The translations under genes and the position numbers were made by a program. A stretch of 64,000 nucleotides of DNA from Sambucus nigra (Eukaryota; Streptophyta; Magnoliopsida; Dipsacales; Adoxaceae). This document shows, piece by piece, positions 1 to 10,424 of the stretch. Location: positions 708,074,456-708,138,455 of the forward strand of contig OX422207.1 of assembly GCA_949130495.1 (NCBI GenBank). Reading direction: 5' to 3'. Every line of letters starts with the position of its first letter. Position 1 is the first letter of the stretch. The notes below the pieces were generated by a model, which was not told the origin of the DNA, searched no databases, and saw only the letters and a list, made by a program, of their open reading frames with translations.

Positions 1-1
1 T

Positions 2-600
2 TTAGGAACGATCGTGTGTCAGTAGTCAATTGAAGATAAGACTGATTCCACAGTTGAGGCTGATACCCCACCTTTGGATTATATGTGTGTTATTGATAAT
101 AATTTTAATCCCACAGTTGTTGATAAAACACTAACCTCCTCCCGTAATATTTTTGAAAATCAAACCCAAACCCGTGTGAAATCTGGCCCTATCGCCTTAA
201 ATCAAGGAAGCCTGGCTCAATCTCTTGCGGTCTTTGTCAATGAGCTGGGGACAATTGATGAGATTCATCCTTTAGAGGACATCCCAACTGAAGATAATGA
301 AGATAAAGTGTGAAAATTATACCTCTCTGCATAAGGATGTTCGAGAAAAACAAGGAAAAGGGATCAATCAACACTCCCAACAGTTGGAGCAGTTTTTCAG
401 TGGGCCATCTTCGGCTCCTAATTTTTCTAAGACGGCAAGAAATTAGGTGGACTTATCAGATGACGAAATTTAGGAACAAACTGCACACTTCACTGTATTA
501 AGTGCACAAGCCAAAGAATTCATTCCAACAAGTGTATCCAAAAATGCAAATGTCAGGAGCAATAAGGAAGTCAATTAATTCTCATGAATCATCCCAAACT
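2..600 (+). other. Unidentified ORF remnant
   Basis: A degenerate reading frame with no domain I can name. The longest open piece, 74-313, is 79 codons, acidic and rich in Asn, Thr and Ser. It can be read upstream to position 2 past one TAG. A second open piece in another frame around 447-590 reads as an acidic, Ser/Asp-rich tail (VDLSDDEI, then AHFTVLSAQAKEF). The two pieces could belong to one frameshifted gene. Acidic low-complexity tails of this sort occur in the ORFs of plant retroelements, but no catalytic or zinc-knuckle motif is present to support that. Whether it belongs with the kinase fragment that follows is unknown. Confidence 0.3.
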
Positions 601-745
601 TCCTCAGTTAAATGTTGACTCATCTTATGAGGATGAAAAAGACTGTCTTTGTACTAGAACATCTTGCACATGAATTGAATCATACATTAGAACGTCCAAA
701 CAACTTCAGTTAGAACAAGACATAAATAATCAAGATCTTGTGGAG

Positions 746-1266
746 ATGGCAATTAAAAAGACAACAATAGGTGGACAAAATGGAAAACAAAAGCAGAACG
801 TGTCGTAATTGGAGGAGCGTGTAGTTGGCACTGGCTCATTTGGTGTCGTCTTTCAGGCCAAGTGCCTTGATACTGGCGAAGTTGTAGCCATAAAGAAGGT
901 TTTGCAGGACAAAAGATACAAAAATAGAGAACTTCAGATCATACAATTACTTGACCATCCCAATGTTGTTCAACTGAAGCACTATTTGTATTCCACTACT
1001 GAAAAAGGCAAAGTGTACCTTAACCTTGTCCTTGAGTTTGTATCGAAAACCATCTACTGAGTTTCAAGGCACTATAGCGGGATGAGCCATCACTTTCCCA
1101 TTCTATATGTGCAACTCTACACCTACCAGATTTTTCGTGCTCTTAACTATGTACACAATGTTATTGGTGTGTGTCATCGCGACATTAAATCGCAAAATAT
1201 ATTGGTCAATCCCCACACTCACCGCTTAAAGCTATGCGACTTTGGGAGTGTAAAGGTGCTGGTAGA
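746..1266 (+). pseudogene. GSK3/shaggy-like protein kinase fragment, broken
   Basis: Remnant of a plant GSK3/shaggy-related Ser/Thr kinase, a cytoplasmic and nuclear signalling kinase. In one frame it runs from the segment before the kinase domain (TTIGGQNGKQKQ) through the glycine loop (GTGSFGVVF), the catalytic lysine (VAIKKVL), the family signature KRYKNRELQ, and the catalytic loop [10 protein letters not shown], to the DFG motif ([10 protein letters not shown]) near 1260. The family normally has P, not S, at the HRDIKPQN position. Homology stops there, so the activation-loop tyrosine and the C-lobe are absent. Two in-frame stops break it: TAA at 806-808, where the family has an aromatic residue, and TGA at 1058-1060, where it has Arg (CGA to TGA). 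About 170 codons are uninterrupted where plant GSK3 genes usually have introns, which suggests a retrocopy. A GTGAGT donor-like site at 1267-1272, just where homology ends, would instead suggest a captured genomic exon block. Not functional. Confidence 0.85.
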
Positions 1267-2421
1267 TGTGAGTCTCCATGGAAACATCTATACAATTTAA
1301 AGTCTATTAAAGATATTATGGGCAGTTTTCACTATACAATAGTTTTTACTGGAAATTGGGAGGTGTGCTTTAAACTCATTGTATGGTTGTTTATTCCATC
1401 ATATGATTGAAATGTTTTGCCATACTACATAAATGAATGATTGTGGGAGGATATAAAGGAGACAATCCTAAGAAAGGATAGAAGAACTGATTTGTTAGTG
1501 AACAAATCAAATTTAGGCCATTTTAAGTGTATTTTGATCATTTGCTAAGAATACTAACCGGTATCAAACACGATCTTGTTCTCATTTAAAACAATTGAGC
1601 TTGATGAGATCAATTCTTTTAGTTTGTCAAGGAAAAAAGAGTTGGATTAGACCCCTTGTATAGACAACATATATGATAGGTTTATTTATCTTTGTTATAG
1701 AGTCAAAGGGACTGTTAGATTTGATGGCATGGGATTAAAATATTTTATAGTTAGGAAAAATTAATCCGGTAATGTATTGGTAGATGTATTGGCCTAATCT
1801 CCCTTTACTTAGCAAGCCACCGGGAGGGGCTTTTCCTCCCATGAAATGTTTAATAAAAATATAACTGGAATTTTGTTCCCTTTATTAAATAAATAGCCTA
1901 TATAATCTCCTTAAAAACAAAAAATGTATCTTCTTTTTTTTAACAAACGTCTTCCACTTTCTATATAAATACCTGAGGTGACAACTAAATACATGTCCAA
2001 ACAATGAATACGCCACTCGATAGTTACTCAAGGTCAGTTAAACTGCAGTTTCGTTGAAATGAGAAGATGATTTGATGAGTGTTGATGAGAGCCATAACTA
2101 CTCAGCATATGACTTCCCTGAAAACCTAAATCTCCTGGGATTAATTAAAAAAAAAGGTAGAATGAAGTTGTTGAATAAACTAAGCTAGTAGATCCAATTC
2201 AGCATGCCTCGTTTGAAGTTTATCCACCAAAATGTAATAGAACTAATGTTGGTATGTTATGTTGTTCAAAAACATTGTAAAGGTGTAAATTATTTCTATA
2301 TTTAGACAAGGTGCCTAGGATATAGGATGAGACTTGGGTTACGACTCCTTTACGCGGGTGGAGGAGCTGGAAGAACCAAATAGGGGGTCTTTTGAGAAGG
2401 TTGCATTTTCTATTGTGGAGT
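1267..2421. other. Gene-free AT-rich sequence
   Basis: No coding region, RNA gene or terminal repeat is recognised here. The stretch lies between the kinase fragment and the CACTA insertion site. The short open frame at 2334-2564 runs from host sequence across the transposon border and is not a gene. Confidence 0.6.
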
Positions 2422-2424
2422 TCA

Positions 2425-2722
2425 CACTACACCAAAATGGCCAAATTGTCACCTTTCATCCGGCCACCCTTGTCAAGGTCATTGACCGTGACACAAATCT
2501 CGCGTTTTGTGTCACGGTCATTGACCTTGACACGACCGTGACAAATGATTATCACTGTCTTTGACCGTGACAAGGCCGTGACAAATTTACTTGTCACGAC
2601 CTTGTCACGGTCAATGACCGTGACAATTATTTGTCACGATCGTGTCAAGGTCAATGACCGTGACACAAAACGCGAGATTTGTGTCACGGTCAATGACATT
2701 GACACGATCGTGACAACTTTTG
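2425..2722. repeat. Left subterminal palindrome array of the CACTA element
   Basis: Roughly ten direct and inverted copies of a motif around GTCACGGTCA/TTGACCGTGAC, with variants in which the inner base pairs are changed (GTCAAGGTCA, GTCACGACC, GTGTCACG). Many copies are near-perfect palindromes. By analogy with En/Spm, subterminal motifs are the binding sites of the element's own DNA-binding protein. Open frames across this array give repetitive VTVIDRD-type peptides and are not genes. Confidence 0.85.
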
Positions 2723-2854
2723 CAGCAAAAAAAGCCCTAGGATTCTTTTTCCCACCTTGTTTGGTTTTCCCCCTCTCTCTCTCTCATCCGTGATTTCTGC
2801 TCTCTCTCTCTCTAAGGTATATTTTTTTCCTCTCTTTCTCTTTCATTTCTATAT

Positions 2855-3060
2855 GTATGTGTATGTGTATGTGTGTATATATATGTGTGTATATGTATAT
2901 GTGTATGTGTGTGTATATATGTGTGTGGTGGTATGTGGTGGGGGAGGGGGGAAGGGGGTAATGGGGGTGGGGTATGTGTATATGTGTGTGTATGGCGGTG
3001 TGTGGTGGGGGAGGGGGGTAGTGGGGGTGGGGTGTGGTGGGGGCAGGGGGTGGGGGTGGA
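2855..3060 (+). repeat. GT-rich then G-run tract (first copy)
   Basis: A (GT)/(TATGTG) tract passes into many runs of four to six G separated by one to three bases. Similar G-run blocks recur at 3481-3530, 3925-4065 and 4285-4320. On the plus strand these fit the pattern of potential G-quadruplexes. The glycine/valine-rich open frames across them are low-complexity artefacts. Confidence 0.8.
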
Positions 3061-3492
3061 ATTTTCTAACTATATAAATTTAATATGTTAAATTTACCTC
3101 AAAGTTCTAGAATTCATATGTTATATTTAATTATATAAATATTTTAATTGATAATAATTTTATTCATGAAATTAATTCAATTAGGTAAAATCCTAGATAA
3201 TTTTTTAACAGAATTTGATAATATTATATAAAGTTTAGTAAATTCACAAAATATTGCCAATTGTATGTTTTTAGGAATATCATTAGTTACTTTCGTGCCC
3301 AACTATGTAGAATCCATACACATGCATGTTGTTAGAAAGTCTTAAATTTAATTCTCACTTTAATTTGTAGAATCTTTGTACTTGGTTGGATTTATCCCTT
3401 TATGATAATAAAATTTATGCTCCAATTATAATTATCTCATGTCATAATTTTATTGATAAACAATAAATGTAGTTGTCACGGTCGTGGTGGGG
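3058..3492 (+). repeat. Direct duplication inside the CACTA element, copy 1
   Basis: About 430 bp, starting GAATTTTCTAACTATATAA and ending AGTTGTCACGGTCGTGGTG. It is repeated almost exactly at 3529-3932, the second copy lacking about 33 bp near its start. Both copies end by running from a GTCACGGTC core into a G-run block, so the unit of duplication is AT-rich spacer plus G-run block. A few substitutions separate the copies. Confidence 0.85.
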
Positions 3493-3528
3493 GGTGGGGG
3501 TGGGCTAGGGTGGGGGGTGGGGGTGGGG

Positions 3529-3932
3529 GTTGAATTTTCTAACTATATAAATTTAATATGTTAAATTTAATTATATAAATATTTAAATTGATAATAATTT
3601 TATTCATGAAATTAATTCAATTAGGTAAAACCCTAGATAATTTTTTAAAAGAATTTGATAATATTATATAAAGTTTAGTAAATTCACAAAATGTTGTCAG
3701 TTGTATGTTTTTAGGAATATCATTAGTTACTTTCGTGCCCAACTATGTAGAATCCATACACATGCATGTTGTTAGAAAGTCTTAAATTTAATTCTCACTT
3801 TAATTTGTAGAATCTCTGTACTTGGTTGGATTTATCCCTTTATGATAATGAAATTTATGCTCCAATTATAATTATCTCATGTCATAATTTTATTGATAAA
3901 CAATAAATGTAGTTGTCACGGTCATGGTGGGG
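3529..3932 (+). repeat. Direct duplication inside the CACTA element, copy 2
   Basis: Second copy of the 3058-3492 unit. It carries a 33-bp deletion after TTAAATTTA and ends AGTTGTCACGGTCATGGTG before another G-run block. Confidence 0.85.
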
Positions 3933-4374
3933 GAGGGGTGGGGGTGGGGTGGTGGGGGTGGGGTGTGTGTGTGTGCATAGGTGTGTGCGTGTGTGCGTGG
4001 CGGGGGGAGGGGGGCAAGGGGTGTGGTGGGGGTGGGGGTGGGGTGTGGGGGGTGTGGAGGGGCAATTTTAACAATTGTATATCTTTAATTAAGAAATTTT
4101 ATAGATTTAATTGTAATTTCAATTGTATAGTTTTAGATGAAAGTAAATTAATAATTAGTGCCAATTTCATATGAAAGTAGGATTGTCCCTCATTGTAAAT
4201 TAGTAAATTAATAATTGTATACTTTAATTGTTAGTTTAATTGATGAAATGTTGAGTTGGTTAGTTTTAAAAGTTGCATGACGTGTGCGTGTGTGTGGTGG
4301 GGGTGGGTTAGGGGTGTGTGTATGTGTACTATTAACATTTTTTTTATCTGTACTAATAACATTTTTTACAGCAA

Positions 4375-6009
4375 ATGTCTTCTTCAGATATTAAGGCGAA
4401 GATGATGATGTTGTTTATGATGATGTCGTCTGGGCTCGGTGGTAGCGGAGGCGACGAGGGCTCCTCCGCCCCTAGGCTCCCCAAATATCGAAAATTTGGG
4501 ATTACCGTCGAGAACAAATCGGAGCTATTAGCGAGATCCCTCGAGCTTCTAAAGACGGTCATCGGCCCGGGGTTTATGAGTTGGAAGGAGGTGCCATATG
4601 AGCTCAAGTTAGCTGTTTGGGCGGCACTACATGTAATATATTTATATTTATATTTATATTTATTCGCAAATAACATTGTATTTGTTGGATAGGAACAATT
4701 CAACTTGGATCTAAAGCTACGCGATCCCGTGTTGGAGCAGATTAGGGAGCAACTTAAGTCGTGAAAAAAAAATATGCGGGCACGGTACTTTGGGAAAACA
4801 CGAGAGTAGATTATCCAATGGTGTGAATCTGTCCCTCCCAAGGAGCCGATCTTATTGGCACAATGGCAGAAGTTCATTGACAATGAGATCGAGGATCGAC
4901 AATTGGCATCTCGCCAATCGGGGAGGGAAAATCAGGCAAAAAAGACGGACGTGCACTACTCCGGCCGGACCTCTTACGCCGAGGTGGAGCATAGGATGCA
5001 GGTAAGATTTAATTTTTTTATAACTATAGAAATATATTATTCTTTATTATTTTACTTTGTGGGGCCGATACTAATTTTACTTTACTTTACTTTATTTTAT
5101 TTCAGGGGGTAGGGAGTGGGCCAGGGGGTAAGGCACATAAGCTCGATACTTATGTGGCTCTTCGGACAAAGAGGGGGAAGGACAAGGAGGTGTCCCCGAG
5201 CGTCGCGGCCACGATGGTAAGTAATCCTACAGTTTAATTTTTGTTAATTACATTATAATTTTTTAGTTTACTTATTTTACTAATCATGTGCTTTTTATCG
5301 TTTCAGGCAAAGCTTAAGGAAGTGCATGAGTCGCAGTCTGATGCCGAAAAGGCATCTTTGTCCACAGATGCACTCAACCAAGTGCTTGGCTCTGATCGCA
5401 AGGGGAGGACAGGGGGTGAGCTCGCGGGTGGCCAAATCTAGGATCATCAGATTGGAGACGAGCGACACCGGGTTGGCTCGAACAGAGGATTCACACGACG
5501 CGAAGCTGTCCCGTTTGGAGGCGACGGTCCAAGATATGTACGCATTCATGAAGCGTACGTTGGGAGGAGACCGTAAAGGGAAAGGGAAAGGGAAGGAGAA
5601 GGCGGTGGAGGAGGAGGTGCGGGAGGATGAGGCGCAGGATGACGAGGATGTGGACCTCGCTGCTTCATCACCGACACGTTCGTACTTCGATGATCCACTT
5701 CCCTATTTGGCGCCCTTCAATAGACCAATGTCGACACTTGGTTGGCCGAGCGTGTTCATATTGGACGTATTTAATGGCCAGCGGATAGGGAGGGGGTTGA
5801 GGGACCCGAATATCATCGAGGGTGGAATAGTTCATGGACGTGCGCTTCAACAGATGGAGTCCAGGGTGCTCGTCACGCATGTCATACTCGGGAAGGAAAA
5901 CTCCCTATTGTGGTTGCGCGAACAATGCGGCACGCCGTATATTAGTGGGTGCGTCAATTCGTATGTCGTGTGGCCTACTCACCTCCTCACATTTACCCAA
6001 GAAATGTAG
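4375..6009 (+). pseudogene. Ptta/En/Spm-type ORF of the CACTA element, degenerate
   Basis: Spliced ORF of the class called Transposase_24 or Ptta/En/Spm, an accessory, probably DNA-binding protein of plant CACTA elements and not the catalytic transposase. Visible exons are 4375-4632 (Gly/Ser-rich start), 4693-5001 (AQWQKFIDNEIEDRQL then SRENQAKKTDVHYSGRTSYAEV, which matches the family's W...F...NR...H..GS.S pattern), 5106-5216, and 5307-6009. Introns are bounded by GTAATA/ATAG, GTAAGA/TTCAG and GTAAGT/TTCAG. The last exon holds a coiled-coil-like stretch, a basic run (GKGKGKEK), an acidic run, and a C-terminal module with VHG and VVWP, resembling the DUF8039-like end of such proteins. Breaks are TGA at 4762-4764 (probably once TGG), TAG at 4807-4809, and a frameshift between about 5400 and 5440. 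Not functional as it stands. Confidence 0.75.
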
Positions 6010-6239
6010 TAACATTATTTTTAAGTTTGTCCATTTTAATTATATTTGGATTATATCGTCATGTATATTATTTCTATTTTGAATATTTGGATTATATCGT
6101 CATGAATATATATTTGCATTATCTTTAGTTTGTTTGGATATATGATGTTTGGAACAACGTTGCTATAACAGGTACAAATATACTGTTGGGCAGTGGCAGT
6201 GGCCATACTGCCCAGCAGATTTTTTTTAAATTCTGCCCA

Positions 6240-6553
6240 GAATTGTCACGGTCATTGACCGTGACACGTCCGTGACAAAAAGTTATCACGGACGTGTCAC
6301 GGTCAATGGCCGTAACAATTTTTTTAAAAAGGGTCACGGCTTTGTCACGGTTTATAACCGTGGCAAATGTGTCACGGTCATTGACCGCGATACGATCGTG
6401 ACACAAAATGCGAGTTTTGTGTCAAGGTCAATGACCGTGACACGACCGTGACAAAAAAAGTTGTCTTGCCAGGAAATGTCATGGTCATTGACCTTGACAA
6501 GTTGGATTTTTCAAGGTCAATGACCTTGACAATTCGGCAGATTTGGTGTAGTG
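6240..6553. repeat. Right subterminal palindrome array of the CACTA element
   Basis: About ten copies of the left-end motif in both orientations, several as complete palindromes (GTCACGGTCA next to TTGACCGTGAC), running up to the terminal GGTGTAGTG. Spacers are AT-rich. Some copies show C-to-T changes such as GTCATGGTC. Confidence 0.85.
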
Positions 6554-6556
6554 TCA

Positions 6557-8373
6557 AAAGGATTATGTTTTAAATCTATTTTTCTTCTTCTCTAAGATTT
6601 TGGTTTTCCGTCGATCACTTCGGGATGATATGTTGTCATGATAATTTGTTATTCACTCAGATATGAGATGTTATATAAGTAATCTAAATCCCTTTCATAA
6701 TCATCATTTATTCTATTATTTCGTAGACATCGAGTGATTTTATTTCATCTTATTTCTACTTTCATATTCAAAGGGTTCTTATACAACTCAAAACCAATTC
6801 TAAACATTGAAGATGATCCTTTTGATAGGTAAAATTAAGTTTAAAGCATGTTTTTTTTAACATCAACCTCTTGATTTAGTCGTTAATATAAAATTATAAT
6901 ATATTGTTTATCCAAATGTCATAATATATTGTTAGACACACATATGAAGAGAAAAATGAAGGGTAGAGAACATTAACATAAATCAAAACCACATATAACA
7001 ACGAATAAATCATCAATTGATAAAAAAAAACACTCACACAAACAAATTTATTGCGAGAGGAATAGATAAAAGATTCAAGTAATTTAACATCATACCTCAG
7101 CAATCCAATATGCAACGAGTTAAAATATATAGAAGCACCGAACCAGATGTCTAACCACAAAACACTGGATCACAAAACACAACAGTCAACAAAGGTATAA
7201 GAAATTTCTAAAGTAAGAATTCATCTAACAATTTTGACAGCAGAGACACTTGTTTGATCATATTTTTCTTCATGCACATACCTAAATAAGCATACGATAA
7301 GATCACCATGGAGGAACATGGGTGCGTCTGGATGAATTGCTATATAACAAAGAAAATGAAACTCAGTTAATAGCAAGACTTCCTATATGGTGCATATTAT
7401 TTTGAATTTAATAAATGGCTAAATGTTAGAACCAAGAATGGAGGTTATTGACTTATTGGGATGAGCAAAAATTGTTTCTAGGATTTTGTATAACAAAAAA
7501 TCAATAACGAATTACTAAAATGGTAATGATGAACACAATTAGTAACCAGAGTCACATGAAATTGAAAAGTGAGGCAAATAAAAAAGTACAAAATATGGTA
7601 GAATACGAGAGGAAGTGCATGACCCAAGGATATGATGAAATCGAGATTCAAATAAACACCATCTATCACAATTTTATCCCCTTCTATACATATTAGATAT
7701 ATTTCTTAGCAAGAATTTATTTGTTTAGTAACCATTTAGTCACACTGTAATAATTTAAAAGTGGAAAACTCTAAAAAAAACATGGGGAAGCGATGTTCAA
7801 CACAGCATTGTTGCACCATAAGTTACGAAATACCGAATCAACGAATCAATCATTATATTTATTATATCTAAAACATGTTCTAACCAAAATTTCCTTTTCC
7901 AAGTACAAAAGCAAAAAGGATCAAACAATTATAAATACAACTATGTGAGGAACCGAATCCAATGATTTCAATATACTTCAAGGGGTAAAAGAAATTATCA
8001 TAAATTGTCAATAATACATTCTAACCTTGTCAAAAATTAAAATTATTACAAAACAATAGTAGATTCTAACGTTCACTCATCTTTTTGTGCAGGTGATATC
8101 ACCAAAAAACCATGATGAGCAAATAGAATTGGAATGATTGTCACTAAAATGATGAAATTTCTCACTTATTCTTCTAAACGCAATACGATTTGTTACGATT
8201 GCACAAGATGAGCACATAAATTTGTAATAATTGTCAATGATTGGAGCTTTGGAGGACTTTAGTGAAACCTTCAAAGGTCACTACTCCTTACGAGTGGGTC
8301 AATGAAATTCAAAGATAAAGAAATAAAACGAAGTGAACAAAGGTCGAATACGTTCGTAACCATTTTGAAAATT
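6557..8373. other. Gene-free AT-rich sequence
   Basis: No recognisable gene or repeat terminus. Open frames at 6894-7160, 7478-7669 and 8077-8274 on the minus strand are short, hydrophobic, AT-driven and lack motifs. Confidence 0.55.
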
Positions 8374-8517
8374 CACATATCACTCATCTCCCTTAGTCCC
8401 GGCACCCAATTCCTCATCGTTGGTTCATCGTCAGCCGACGCATTAGAAATTCTCAAAACCCACAATCGTATACTCTATGCTCGATACGTACCCAAAGACA
8501 ATACCCCTCATCTCCGA
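8374..8517 (+). pseudogene. Cytochrome P450 fragment (N-terminal region)
   Basis: Within an otherwise unremarkable 133-codon frame (8302-8703), about 48 codons read HISLISLSPGTQFLIVGSSS, then ALEILKTHNRILYARYVP. This matches the conserved N-terminal block of plant A-type P450s of the CYP71 clan (CYP76/CYP80-like): 'HGPLISLRLGTQ...VVGSSP..A.EILKTHDR..SARYVP'. P450s are ER-anchored haem mono-oxygenases. The membrane anchor, I-helix, ExxR and haem-binding cysteine are all missing, so this is a fragment. It lies less than 0.9 kb from a CACTA-like terminus at 9395 and may have been carried by that element. Confidence 0.6.
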
Positions 8518-9149
8518 CCCAAATCTTACTTTTTTCAATCAATTAGTTATACAGAAAGTCACAATAAAACAGTTGATTATCAAAATATTATCATAATTGA
8601 ATTTTTGAGTCAGATAATAAAGAAAAAAACTAAAGAAAGTTTATTCTCGTACTATTTGCAATCATTAAGTCACAAATCTTGTAGCAATCGATTATCAAAA
8701 TAATTGCATATCTGAGCCAAATAAGTAAAAAAACGATTAAATAAAGATGTTAATAGTACTTTTGAGATAAAAAATGAGTGAGAAATTTCACCTTAGATCG
8801 ATTGGCTTGGAGTGAAGAAGAAAGATAATGGCATTTCCAAAAAAACTAAAACTCTTCTTCTCAATTAGTTTGTATTCTTAGATCAACAATACAATTGTTT
8901 ATAAAAACGTGAAAGAGTAAAAATTTAGGGAGAAAACTGTGAAGGTTTATTGCCTTTTGAAGGAAAGGTTAAGCCAAGGACAGGTTAGAGAGGATGATGG
9001 GTGCCATCGTGGAAAGTTTGGGTTTTTTTTGGACAGTAGAAGAAACGTAAGGAAATTGCGATTGTGATTTTTTTTTTTGGATAGAAAGTGTAAAGAGGGT
9101 TTGAGACAAAGAGGGAACTAAAAAGAAAGGAGGGAATAAAAAAAAATTA

Positions 9150-9395
9150 TCGTCCCATGAGCTATAGAACTTGATACGGCTAGTATCAAGCAGTCTCCAT
9201 TGATAATGTATTTGAGACGGATAATATTAAACGGTCTTCATTGATGATGTATTTAAGACAGTTAACAATGAGGGTTTTAAAAAGTAATATTTTAGAAGGC
9301 AGTTTATTAGATCAGTCTCAAAAAGTGTATTGTTGAGACTAAAATTTTAACAGTCCCAAAAACTTTAGTCTCAAAAGCTACTTTTTTTTGTAGTG
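9150..9395. mobile_element. Right end of a second CACTA-like element
   Basis: The sequence ends CTTTTTTTTGTAGTG at 9395, the inverse of the common CACTACAAAAAA terminus. It is preceded by subterminal direct repeats of about 60 bp (AGTCTCCATTGATAATG, GTCTTCATTGATGATG) and by several GAGAC/GTCTC words. I found no matching left end upstream in the window, so the element is truncated or very diverged. The 3 bp following are TAT, and without the other end no target duplication can be tested. Confidence 0.45.
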
Positions 9396-9968
9396 TATTT
9401 TCTTTTTGTTTCCTCCCGTGATATGTGTGCATGTGTATTTATATAGAATGGAGGTAGGAATCCTCGACTTGTATCATAAAAAAGATAAATCGAGTCGTCC
9501 GTAGTAAGATATAAGAATAATATTAGAAAAATAAGATTTACGCGATTACCCCTACGTTGACCGTTATAATGGAATGATAACGCATATGGAGCAATACGTT
9601 ACTAAGGGCAAATATATAGAATATAGTAAGATTAGATTTAGAGCTAGTAGAAAGATGAGAGAAAAGTGGGAAAAATGACTCGAGTCTCAGGTTTTACCCC
9701 GAGACGCCTACGTAGCCTATAAAGCCATCAAAGTCTATATAGTTCGCATACAAAATGAGGGGTGGGGTTTATCCCATAAATCCAAATGGGGGATCTCTTA
9801 TTTGGAAGTGTGTGTAGAAAAACTGTTTTAGTTGTGAGGAAAGTATGCGAAAAGTATGAGAATCCCTATTTGGAATTTATGAGCAAACCCTATTTTTCTT
9901 ATTTTTTTGGGTTTTATTTATATGAAAATAAGAGATGTGCAATAATACTAATTAAAAAGTATATTAGG
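9396..9968. other. Gene-free sequence
   Basis: Nothing recognised. The ORF at 9786-9986 has no motif and crosses into the adjacent LTR. Confidence 0.5.
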
Positions 9969-10287
9969 ATGTGCGAGATGAGATAATAAAAGTGCTAAGT
10001 AAGAAAACAAGTTATTGAGAATGTAAGATAATTTAAGAGAGAGTTTGAGAAAGTTGGACCTTCTTGAAGATCTTAAGCTGGGTATTGAATGTTGGAGAGC
10101 AGCCCTTGCAGTTGGATGATGATCGAGAGTGTCTAATTCACCAAGTTTGATGAAAAGTATGATGAAAAGTTGGAGTAAAAAATGGATTTGGAAGTTGAAA
10201 TCACGCTGCCTTCGAGAGATGTTTCTGGGATTCATTGAGAGTGAATTTTATCAGATCTGGGCTCCTTTTGCAAATGAGGTGAAGGCC

Positions 10288-10297
10288 TTTTTTTATA
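10288..10297 (-). promoter_or_regulatory. TATA box of the minus-strand LTR
   Basis: TATAAAAAAA on the minus strand, set between GGCC and GGCC and followed downstream by a plausible transcript leader. Upstream on the same strand lie the palindromes at 10336-10357 and 10371-10384. Confidence 0.5.
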
Positions 10298-10335
10298 GGC
10301 CTGAGTAAGTGATGATCGGCATAGACCCATTCCTT

Positions 10336-10384
10336 CCTATCGGCACCTGCCGATAGGCAGGGTCTGGAACCTGCCATTTGGCAG
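10336..10384. repeat. Two perfect palindromes in the LTR promoter
   Basis: 10336-10357 is CCTATCGGCA, two bases, TGCCGATAGG. 10371-10384 is CTGCCA, two bases, TGGCAG. They lie 40-95 bp upstream of the TATA box on the minus strand. Confidence 0.85.
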
Positions 10385-10424
10385 TGCGCTTCAGGATTTT
10401 TCAGAAAATCGGTCGCCGAGGGCA

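Larger units (their letters stand above)
2816..4371 (+). other. Probable first intron of the CACTA ORF
   Basis: A CT-repeat leader at about 2770-2812 ends in AAGGTATAT, a plausible splice donor. The next convincing acceptor is TTTTTTACAG at about 4362-4371, three bases before the ATG at 4375. The interval between has no coding potential and consists of GT/G-rich runs plus a direct duplication. This is inference from splice-like sites only. Confidence 0.45.
2425..6553 (+). mobile_element. CACTA (En/Spm) transposon, complete ends, non-autonomous
   Basis: The element starts CACTACACCAAAATGGCC and ends ATTTGGTGTAGTG, so the terminal inverted repeats are CACTACACCAAAT. It is flanked by a perfect 3-bp target duplication, TCA at 2422-2424 and 6554-6556, which is the CACTA signature. 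Length is 4129 bp. Both subterminal regions are packed with copies of a palindrome related to GTCACGGTCA/TGACCGTGAC. The interior holds a CT-rich leader, a long G/GT-rich section that is probably an intron, a 0.4-kb direct duplication, and one degenerate spliced ORF of the Ptta/En/Spm type. No TNP2-like (DDE) transposase ORF is present, so the element would need a helper. Clean ends and duplication suggest modest age, although its ORF is broken. Confidence 0.93.

Noticed and set aside
2757..4174. Gly/Val/Cys-rich open frames at 2757-3077, 2873-3091 and 3893-4174
   Set aside because: They are translations of GT and G-run repeats within the CACTA intron, with no motifs.
6125..6406. Minus-strand open frame with VNDRDT/INRDK repeats, and its mirror at 2545-2793
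   Set aside because: Both are translations of the subterminal palindrome arrays, as shown by the repeated units.
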